Shown piece after piece: positions 33,563 through 39,510 of a DNA stretch of 39,510 nucleotides. A program made the position numbers and the translations under genes. Position 1 is the stretch's first letter. Every line of letters begins with the position of its first letter. The stretch comes from Miltoncostaeales bacterium (GTDB lineage: Bacteria; Actinomycetota; Thermoleophilia; Miltoncostaeales; Miltoncostaeaceae): contig JAUROO010000040.1 of assembly GCA_030829765.1 (NCBI GenBank), positions 1 to 39,510 on the forward strand, given 5' to 3'. The notes under the pieces are model-generated. The model was not told the origin of the DNA and ran no database searches. It saw only the letters and a program-made list of their open reading frames with translations.

Positions 33563-33575
33563 GGTCAATGTGACC
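33563..33575. repeat. Short inverted repeat upstream of rpsO
   Basis: GGTCA-ATG-TGACC, five paired bases around a three-base centre, in the 70-base gap between ribF and rpsO. It could be an RNA hairpin in the rpsO leader. S15 autoregulates in several bacteria through leader structures that differ widely in sequence. Confidence 0.3.
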
Positions 33576-33585
33576 GCGGAGGATA

Positions 33586-34530
33586 TCAGGCCCCGCCCGT
33601 CACCTCGCGGGTGCGCGCGATGTCCTCGTTCACCTGACGCACGAGCGCATCGGGAGTCGGGAACCGCTGCTCGTCGCGCAGCCGCTCGATGAACTCCACG
33701 CGCACGCGCTGCCCGTACAGATCGTCCCCCTCATAGTCGAGGATGAAGGCCTCCAGACGCAGGGGTGCGTCGTCCCCGCCCGCGAAGGTGGGTGAGTACC
33801 CGAGGTTCACGGCCGCGGGGAATCGCCCCGCCCCCAGCGCCACCCGGCCTGCGTACACGCCGCGCGCCGGCAGGGCGATCCCCTCCGGCACGGCGACGTT
33901 CGCCGTGGGCAGGCCCAGCGCCCGCCCCCGCTGCTCGCCCGGGACCACCATGCCCTCGACGAGATGCGGACGGCCGAGGAGTGGCGTGACCTCGCCGACC
34001 TGGCCGCGCGCCACGAGGCGGCGCACGCGGGTGGACGACACCGGCTTCCCATCCGGGCTCACGACCGTCGCCGGGCTCTCGACGATCAGCCCCTTCGCCC
34101 GCCCGAGGCGCTGGAGGTAGGCCACCGTGCCCGATCCCCCATGCCCGAATCGGAAGTTCGCGCCCACGACGATGCTCTCGGCGTTGAGGGGCGCGGAACA
34201 CAGCATCTCGGCGAAACGGTCGGCCCGTATGCGCGCGAACGCCTGGGTGAACGGGACGACCAGCAGCGCGTCGGCCCCGAGGGCCTCGATCAGCTGGGAC
34301 TTGACGGCCGGCTCGGTGAGGACGGCCGGCGCGAGTTCAGGACGCAGAACCGCAAGGGGGTTCGGCTCGAAGGTGAGCACCATCGACTGCAGACCCCTCT
34401 CGCGCGCGCGCTCGATGGCCCGGCCGATGATCGCCTGATGCCCGAGGTGCACGCCATCGAAGGTCCCGATGGCCACCACGCGCCGCTCGTCCCCCAGCGG
34501 CAATTCGCCGATCGACTGGTAGCGCCTCAC
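33586..34530 (-). CDS. ribF: Bifunctional riboflavin kinase/FAD synthetase
   Basis: Phosphorylates riboflavin to FMN and adenylates FMN to FAD. The 314-residue protein has the nucleotidyltransferase motif GTFDGVHLGHQ (22-32), NFRFGHGGSGT and SSTRVRRLV. The C-terminal flavokinase domain has GLPTANV, GVYAGRV and LDYEGDDLYGQ, all usual. GTG at 34530 overlaps the truB stop by 4 bases. truB-ribF-rpsO order is conserved in bacteria. Confidence 0.97.
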   Translation of the reverse strand: MRRYQSIGELPLGDERRVVAIGTFDGVHLGHQAIIGRAIERARERGLQSMVLTFEPNPLAVLRPELAPAVLTEPAVKSQLIEALGADALLVVPFTQAFARIRADRFAEMLCSAPLNAESIVVGANFRFGHGGSGTVAYLQRLGRAKGLIVESPATVVSPDGKPVSSTRVRRLVARGQVGEVTPLLGRPHLVEGMVVPGEQRGRALGLPTANVAVPEGIALPARGVYAGRVALGAGRFPAAVNLGYSPTFAGGDDAPLRLEAFILDYEGDDLYGQRVRVEFIERLRDEQRFPTPDALVRQVNEDIARTREVTGGA

Positions 34531-35381
34531 CCGGCCAGGACCACCCGCGGCCGCAGCACCCCGGCATCGGCCTCGGCGATGGCCACGAGGTGGCCGTCGG
34601 CCACCAGCGCCGCCGGGCCGGCCCCGCCCGCCCGCGGGTCGGGCACCGGTCGGCCGTGGACCACGGCCGCGGCTCCGACGGGGTCCAGGTCCACGCGCCC
34701 GATGTGCCCGAGCACGGCGAGCGCATCCGTCACCTGGGCGCTGCCCACGGCATCCGGGGCGATGGCCCCGTCAACCCCCAGATGGCCCACGGCGGTGCGG
34801 CGAAGGGTCGCGCAGTACCCGCCGCAGCCGAGCGCCTCACCCAGGTCAACGGCGATCTGGCGCACGTACGTGCCTGCGCTGCATCGGATGTCGACCTCGG
34901 CGCGTCCGGTCATGGGGTCGTAGGACACCAGATCCGCGCGCTCCACGACGACCGCGCGCGTGGGACGTTCGACCTCGCCGCCCCGGCGGGTGATCGCGTA
35001 CAGGCGCTCGCCGCCCACCTTGACCGCCGACAGCCCGGGCACCACCTGCGTGAGGTCACCCACCATCCCGGCCAGCGCATCCCGGACGGCATCCACCGAG
35101 GCCGGGACTGCGCCGCCAGCCGTGATGGGGCCCTCGGGATCGCCGGATTCCGATCGGGCACCCAGTGCGATCCCTGCCCGGTACCCCTTCGGAAGACCGC
35201 TCAGGAAGGGCGCAAGGCGCGTGGCGCGACCCGTCAGCACGACCATCAGCCCGGTCGCGAACGGGTCGAGCGTGCCCGTGTGCCCCGCGCGGACACCCCC
35301 CAGCGCCCGGCGGCATGCGGCGACGACGTCATGCGAGGTCGGCCCCGCGGGCTTGTCCACCAGCACCGCGCCGGTCGGCAT
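34527..35381 (-). CDS. truB: tRNA pseudouridine-55 synthase
   Basis: Makes pseudouridine 55 in the T arm of tRNAs. The 284-residue protein begins GAVLVDKPAGPTSHDVV and has the catalytic aspartate Asp39 in GHTGTLDPFATG, then KGYRAGIALG, SAVKVGGERLYAI and CSAGTYVRQIAVDLG. A C-terminal PUA-like extension follows. ATG at 35381 lies 17 bases after the stop of the NrnA-like gene and has no obvious ribosome-binding site. Confidence 0.96.
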   Translation of the reverse strand: MPTGAVLVDKPAGPTSHDVVAACRRALGGVRAGHTGTLDPFATGLMVVLTGRATRLAPFLSGLPKGYRAGIALGARSESGDPEGPITAGGAVPASVDAVRDALAGMVGDLTQVVPGLSAVKVGGERLYAITRRGGEVERPTRAVVVERADLVSYDPMTGRAEVDIRCSAGTYVRQIAVDLGEALGCGGYCATLRRTAVGHLGVDGAIAPDAVGSAQVTDALAVLGHIGRVDLDPVGAAAVVHGRPVPDPRAGGAGPAALVADGHLVAIAEADAGVLRPRVVLAG

Positions 35382-35398
35382 GTCGGGACGGCGGCCCA

Positions 35399-36406
35399 CT
35401 AGGCGCCCTGATCGAGCATCGCCTGCCGGATGAGCGCGATGATCTCGCCGGGGGCGCGGTGCGACGTGAAGCCTGCCGCCGCGCGGTGGCCGCCGCCGCC
35501 CTCGAGGGCCGCGATGGCCGAGACGTCGATGGCCCCGCCGGAAGCCCGCGTGGACACACGCCACTCGCCGTCGGCAACCTGCCGGATGACCGCTGCCACC
35601 TGCGCGCCCCGTGCGCCGCGCAGGGCCTCCACGACCCCGTCGGAGTCGGTCCCGCCTGCGGCGCGTTCGTCCTCCGGGGTGATCACCGCCACCACGAGGC
35701 GTCCGTCCAGTTCGGAGCGCGCCCCTGCAACGGCGCGCCCCGCCAGCCGGAGATCCCCGAGCGGGATGCCCTCGTACAGGCGCCGGTAGACGGCCCCGGG
35801 GTCCACCCCGGCCTCGATCATCCGGGCCGCCGCCGCGTGCGCCCCCGCGCCGGTGCTCGAGTAGGAGAACCGTCCGGTGTCGGTCACGAGGCCCACGTAC
35901 AGCGGTAGCGCGATGCGGCGCTCCAGCGGCGCACCCATCGCATCCATCACGCGCAGCACCAACTCGGCGGTGCTCGAGGCGTCGCCGTCGATGAGGTTCA
36001 GGTCGCCCCAGGCCGGGTCGTCATGGTGGTGATCGATGTTGATGATCGGACGGCCCAGCGATGTGGGGTCCTCGTCGGTCACGCGGTGGGACGTGGCGGC
36101 ATCCACGCTCACCAGCACCCTGTCCGCGGCGTCCGCGACCCGTCCGGCCCGCACCTCCTCCCCGGGTTCCAGGAGCCAGGCGAGGTCCTCGGCCAACCCC
36201 GGACCCTCCACGTGCCACATCACCACGTCATGCCCGCGCCCGCGCAAGACACGCGCGAGGGCGATCATCGATCCCGCGGCGTCGCCATCCGGCTTGCGAT
36301 GCGTGGTAACCGTGTACCGGCCGCCGGGTGCCGAGAGCGCCGCGGCGATGCCGGCGGCATCCACCCGCGACCCCACCGGCCGATGATGATGCGGGCCGTG
36401 GCTCAC
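35399..36406 (-). CDS. DHH family phosphoesterase, NrnA-like
   Basis: Predicted nanoRNase or pAp phosphatase that degrades short RNA oligonucleotides or 3'-phosphoadenosine 5'-phosphate, or cyclic dinucleotides in some members. The 335-residue protein has manganese-binding motifs THRKPDGDAAGS (His36, Asp40, Asp42), VSVDAATS (Asp102), IDHHHDD (Asp125, His126, His127) and VTDTGRF. The C-terminal DHHA1 domain has GGGGHRAAAGF. The GTG start at 36406 is four bases after the rbfA stop. rbfA-nrnA-truB order is common in actinobacteria. Confidence 0.93.
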   Translation of the reverse strand: MSHGPHHHRPVGSRVDAAGIAAALSAPGGRYTVTTHRKPDGDAAGSMIALARVLRGRGHDVVMWHVEGPGLAEDLAWLLEPGEEVRAGRVADAADRVLVSVDAATSHRVTDEDPTSLGRPIINIDHHHDDPAWGDLNLIDGDASSTAELVLRVMDAMGAPLERRIALPLYVGLVTDTGRFSYSSTGAGAHAAAARMIEAGVDPGAVYRRLYEGIPLGDLRLAGRAVAGARSELDGRLVVAVITPEDERAAGGTDSDGVVEALRGARGAQVAAVIRQVADGEWRVSTRASGGAIDVSAIAALEGGGGHRAAAGFTSHRAPGEIIALIRQAMLDQGA

Positions 36407-36410
36407 GAGG

Positions 36411-36794
36411 TCAGCGTCCGCCGGAGCCGTCGGGCCCGCCGGAATCCGCCGGAGGCGCGACCTCATCGATGAGTGCCGTGAGCCGTCGGGCCCTGTCCTG
36501 GAGCTCATCGCGCTCAAATGTGAGCTGCGGGGTATTGCGGCTGCGGAGTGCACGCCCCACTCGCCCCTGAAGCACCCCGCGTGCGGACTCCAGCGCCGCC
36601 GCGGCTGCTTCGGCGCGCGCAGGGTCGAGCACCGTCCACCAGACCCGCGCGTGGGCCAGGTCGGGGCTCGTCTCCACCGACGTGATGGTCACCATCTGCA
36701 GGCGCGGATCCGACAACTCGGTGAGCAGCGCGCCGGCGATGGCCTCGCGGATGGCCTCGTTCGCCCGGCGCTGGCGCTGGCGCGGTGCGCTCAT
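36411..36794 (-). CDS. rbfA: Ribosome-binding factor A
   Basis: Late 30S maturation factor with a KH-like fold, needed for processing of 16S rRNA and for growth in the cold. The 127-residue protein shows RANEAIREAIAGALLTELSD, VTITSVETSPDLAHARVWW and NTPQLTFERDE, and ends in a Gly/Asp-rich tail. ATG at 36794 overlaps the DUF503 stop by 4 bases. Confidence 0.95.
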   Translation of the reverse strand: MSAPRQRQRRANEAIREAIAGALLTELSDPRLQMVTITSVETSPDLAHARVWWTVLDPARAEAAAAALESARGVLQGRVGRALRSRNTPQLTFERDELQDRARRLTALIDEVAPPADSGGPDGSGGR

Positions 36795-37102
36795 GCGATG
36801 TCCTCCCCGATCCCGATCACCTCGCGGTGCTCCGCGAGCAGTTGCCACTCGGGGTCCGCGGACAGCAGGCGCGATGCGCGGTCCAGCCCGGCCGCGGCCT
36901 CGCCCGCGCCGGGCTCGACCACCGCCAGGGACAGGCGGCACCGCTGCCACAGGTCGTGGTGGTCCACCTCGGCGACGCTGGCGCCACAGTTCCGCGCGAG
37001 CCCCTGCCGCACGCGCAGCACCTGACGCCGCTTGTCCTTCAGGGACCCGGCGGTCGGCAGGTGCATGTCCACGGTGAGGATGCCCACGAAGCCGGCTCCC
37101 AT
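36791..37102 (-). CDS. DUF503 protein (YlxP family)
   Basis: A 103-residue YlxP-type protein, often encoded between infB and rbfA and possibly involved in ribosome assembly; the function is unproven. Seen: GILTVDMHLPTAGSLKDKR, then VAEVDHHDLWQRCRLSLAVV, typical of the family. The ATG at 37102 is used here. A GTG at 37087 with GGGAG eight bases before it would shorten the protein by five residues. It lies 16 bases after the infB stop and overlaps rbfA. Confidence 0.9.
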   Translation of the reverse strand: MGAGFVGILTVDMHLPTAGSLKDKRRQVLRVRQGLARNCGASVAEVDHHDLWQRCRLSLAVVEPGAGEAAAGLDRASRLLSADPEWQLLAEHREVIGIGEDIA

Positions 37103-37118
37103 CGCCGTCGCGGACCGG

Positions 37119-39510
37119 CTACTCGGCGGCCTCGGCGGCCGCGGGAGCGGATGCCTGGGCCGTACGGGCGACCTCCTTGAGCTCGAACACCTCGATCTCG
37201 TCGCCGTCCTTGACGTCGTTGTAGTCCTCGAGCAGCACGCCGCACTCGAAGCCCTGCTGCACCTCGCGCACGTCGTCATCAATCCGGCGCAGGGAGCCGA
37301 TCCGGCCGGCATGCACCACGGTGCCGTCTCGCACCAGGCGGCAATCGGCACCCCGTCGCACGGTCCCCTCGGTCACGTAGCAACCGGCGATCGTGCCCAG
37401 GCGACTCGCCTTGAACGTTGCGCGCACCTCCAACGAGCCCAGCGGCTCCTCGACGATGTCCGGCTCGAGCATGCCCACCAGGGCGTCGCGGACGTCCTCG
37501 ATTGCGCGGTAGATCACGCGGTAGGTGCGGATGTCCACGCCCTCGCGCTCGGCGAGCAGCTTGGCCTCCGGGCGCGGCCGCACGTTGAAACCGATGACGA
37601 TCGCCTGGGATGCAGCGGCGAGCATCACGTCGCTCTCGGTGACGGCGCCAACGCCGGTGTGGATGATGCGCAGGCGCACCTCGGTCTGCTCCACCTTGTT
37701 GAGGGCATCCTCCAGGGCGCCGACGGACCCCTGCACGTCGCCCTTGATGATGATGTTGAGCTCCTTGAGCCCGCCCTCCTGAATCCGCGCGAACAGGTCC
37801 TCCAGCGACACCGGCCTGCGGTTCGCCAGCTCCTCCGAGCGCAGGCGCTGGCTGCGCGTGGAGGCGATCTGGCGCGCCAGGCGCTCGTTCTCCACCACGC
37901 GGAACTTCTCGCCCGCGTCCGGGACGCCGTCGAGCCCGAGGATCTCCACCGGTACGGCAGGGGTGGCCTCGCCGAGGGGCTCGCCGTTGTAGTCGAGCAT
38001 CGCCCGCACGCGGCCGAAGGTCTCGCCCACCACGAGGATGTCGCCCACCCGCATGGTGCCGCGCTGAACCAGGAGGGTGCAGACGGGACCACGGCCCGCA
38101 TCGAGCCGGGACTCCACGACGGTCCCCGATGCCTCGGCCGACGGATTGGCCTTGGGATCGGCATCGGCATCGGCCACGAGCAGCACCGTCTCCAGCAGGT
38201 CCTCCAGGCCGTCGCCGCGCTGGGCCGAGACGTTCACGAACTCCGTCCCCCCGCCCCAATCGGTGGGGATCACCTCATGCGTCGAGAGCTCCTGCTTGAC
38301 CTTCTCGGGGTTCGCGTTCTCCTTGTCGATCTTGTTCACGGCGACGACGAACGGCACCTCGGCCGCCTTCGCGTGGTCGATCGCCTCGATCGTCTGGGGC
38401 ATCACGCCGTCATCGGCCGCCACCACGATCACGGCCACGTCGGTGATCCGCGCGCCGCGCGCGCGCATCGCGGTAAACGCCTCGTGGCCGGGCGTGTCGA
38501 GGAAGGTGACCTCGCGGTCGTTGTGGTGAACCTGGTACGCCCCGATGTGCTGGGTGATGCCGCCGGCCTCGCCTGCGGCCACCTCGGTGCGACGGATGGC
38601 ATCCAGCAGCGACGTCTTGCCGTGGTCCACATGGCCCATCACGGTGACGACCGGTGCGCGCGCGACGAGGTCCGCCGGGTCGTCCTCGACCGTCACTTCG
38701 AGGTCGGGCTCCTCCTCGGCGTGGATGACGTTGACCTTGCGCTCGACGTCCGCCGCGATCAGCTCGATGGCGTCGTCGGACAGAGACTGGGTGATGGTGA
38801 CCAGCTCACCCATGCCCATCATGAACTTGATGATCTGCGCAGTCGGAATGCCGAGCCCCTCGGCGACGTCCTTCACGGTCGCGCCCGAGCGGATTTCGGC
38901 AGGCGGCATGTCCGCCGGGTTGATCTGCGGCTGGGCCTGCTGCTCGGAGTGATCCTTGCCGCCACCCCGCCTGTCGCGCCTGTCGCGGCCGCCGCCGCCC
39001 TGCCGGCGCCCCGCCTGGGCGTCGATGACGACGCGTCGCTTGCGGCCGCGCCCGCCTCCGGGGCGACCGATGCCACCCGTGCCTCGCGGCGGCAGGGTGC
39101 CCGACCGCCCGCGATCGCCGGGGTGGCCGGAGCCGGGCCCGGCGCCGTAGCCGCCGGAGGGCCCCGACGGGGTGGGTGGCGATGGTGGTGGCGAGTCACG
39201 CCTCGGCGGTGGGAGCACAATCTTCTCCGGCGCGCGCTTGGGCGGGATCCGCTCCTCCGTCTTCTTCGGGGCCTCCTCCGCCGTCGGCGCAGCGGGGGAC
39301 TCCTCGCCCGCCGGAGGCTCAACAGCCTTCGGCTCGGCGGCGGGCGCCCCGGGCTTCTCCGCAGACTCCCCGGCGGCCGGGCCCGGGGCCGCCTCGTCCC
39401 CGGAGGCAGGGGCCTCGGCCGTCGGCTCCGGGGTGGGCTCCTCGGCCGTCGGCTCCGGGGTGGGCTCCTCGGCCGTCGGCTCCGGGGTGGGCTCTTCGGC
39501 CGTCGGCTCC
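37119..39510 (-). CDS. infB: Translation initiation factor IF-2, N-terminus cut by window edge
   Basis: GTPase that places initiator tRNA on the 30S subunit and promotes subunit joining. 796 residues are visible and the frame remains open to the right edge. In order: a low-complexity Glu/Pro/Ala region with a 27-bp repeat (39414-39510), a Pro/Arg/Gly-rich basic region, an IF2_N domain (SGATVKDVAEGLGIPTAQII), and the G domain with GHVDHGKTSL, DTPGHEAF, NKID and SAQRGDGL. Domains II to IV follow, ending acidic (AAAEAAE). A GTG at 39218 is internal, not the start. The gene heads the block running to dut; its promoter is outside. Confidence 0.97.
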   Translation of the reverse strand, partial: EPTAEEPTPEPTAEEPTPEPTAEEPTPEPTAEAPASGDEAAPGPAAGESAEKPGAPAAEPKAVEPPAGEESPAAPTAEEAPKKTEERIPPKRAPEKIVLPPPRRDSPPPSPPTPSGPSGGYGAGPGSGHPGDRGRSGTLPPRGTGGIGRPGGGRGRKRRVVIDAQAGRRQGGGGRDRRDRRGGGKDHSEQQAQPQINPADMPPAEIRSGATVKDVAEGLGIPTAQIIKFMMGMGELVTITQSLSDDAIELIAADVERKVNVIHAEEEPDLEVTVEDDPADLVARAPVVTVMGHVDHGKTSLLDAIRRTEVAAGEAGGITQHIGAYQVHHNDREVTFLDTPGHEAFTAMRARGARITDVAVIVVAADDGVMPQTIEAIDHAKAAEVPFVVAVNKIDKENANPEKVKQELSTHEVIPTDWGGGTEFVNVSAQRGDGLEDLLETVLLVADADADPKANPSAEASGTVVESRLDAGRGPVCTLLVQRGTMRVGDILVVGETFGRVRAMLDYNGEPLGEATPAVPVEILGLDGVPDAGEKFRVVENERLARQIASTRSQRLRSEELANRRPVSLEDLFARIQEGGLKELNIIIKGDVQGSVGALEDALNKVEQTEVRLRIIHTGVGAVTESDVMLAAASQAIVIGFNVRPRPEAKLLAEREGVDIRTYRVIYRAIEDVRDALVGMLEPDIVEEPLGSLEVRATFKASRLGTIAGCYVTEGTVRRGADCRLVRDGTVVHAGRIGSLRRIDDDVREVQQGFECGVLLEDYNDVKDGDEIEVFELKEVARTAQASAPAAAEAAE
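39414..39510. repeat. 27-bp tandem repeat in the N-terminal region of infB
   Basis: Three identical 27-bp units (39414-39440, 39441-39467, 39468-39494) and a 16-base partial unit with one change, cut by the window edge. In the gene frame each unit encodes the nine residues EPTAEEPTP. More copies may lie beyond the edge. Confidence 0.95.

Noticed and set aside
1..39510. CRISPR array, tRNA, rRNA, insertion sequence or prophage genes
   Set aside because: No regularly spaced repeats, cloverleaf-like sequences, transposase or phage domains were seen. The only tandem repeat is the coding repeat in infB.

Overview
The window is about 39.5 kb of very GC-rich chromosome, densely packed with housekeeping genes. 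I see no rRNA, tRNA, CRISPR array, insertion sequence or prophage. Gene content points to a monoderm, high-GC bacterium, most likely a deep-branching actinobacterium of the Thermoleophilia type. Reasons: a MurT/GatD lipid II amidation pair, a Gram-positive-type LexA box in front of recA, and an infB-to-recA gene order that follows the Bacillus/actinobacterial arrangement. The two-subunit glycyl-tRNA synthetase differs from the single-chain enzyme of Streptomyces and Mycobacterium. The taxonomic call is inference.

Layout, left to right. (1) 1-4853, minus: glyQ, glyS and ppdK, tightly overlapped, with ppdK cut by the left edge. (2) 4915-8188, plus: a membrane-anchored glucuronyl C5-epimerase-like protein, a cyclophilin and the principal sigma factor. 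(3) 8209-10714, minus: a metallo-beta-lactamase-fold protein, an NrtR-like regulator, a small membrane protein and a YqgE protein. (4) 10743-14335, plus: rpiA, murT, a SAM methyltransferase and gatD, nearly all with touching or overlapping ends. (5) 14332 to the right edge, minus: one long co-directional block. In transcription order it runs infB, ylxP (DUF503), rbfA, nrnA-like, truB, ribF, rpsO, pnp, M16 peptidase, dapB, cupin, FAD oxidoreductase, dapA, rnj, ftsK, rodZ-like, cinA, recA, miaB, miaA, dapF, dapL, dut.

How the genes work together. Block 5 joins translation initiation and ribosome maturation (IF-2, RbfA, S15, TruB), RNA turnover (PNPase, RNase J, NrnA-like), tRNA modification (MiaA, MiaB) and DNA maintenance (RecA, FtsK, CinA, dUTPase). 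It also holds the aminotransferase route to diaminopimelate (DapA, DapB, DapL, DapF). That route supplies peptidoglycan, whose lipid II precursor is probably amidated by the MurT/GatD pair of block 4.

The notable points are exceptions to this ordinary background. A methyltransferase is co-translated between murT and gatD. dapA carries a one-base frameshift exactly at the catalytic tyrosine. dut and the rodZ-like gene have no ATG, GTG or TTG at the start their conserved N-termini require; AUC and ACG stand there instead. Several genes have a TANNNT -10 element 6-8 bases before the start codon, as expected for leaderless mRNAs. A cupin/FAD-reductase pair sits between dapB and dapA. An NrtR-like protein has lost its Nudix glutamates. 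A 27-bp tandem repeat lies in the N-terminal region of infB. Nothing here is a clearly new system; the murT-methyltransferase-gatD operon is the best candidate for undescribed biology.
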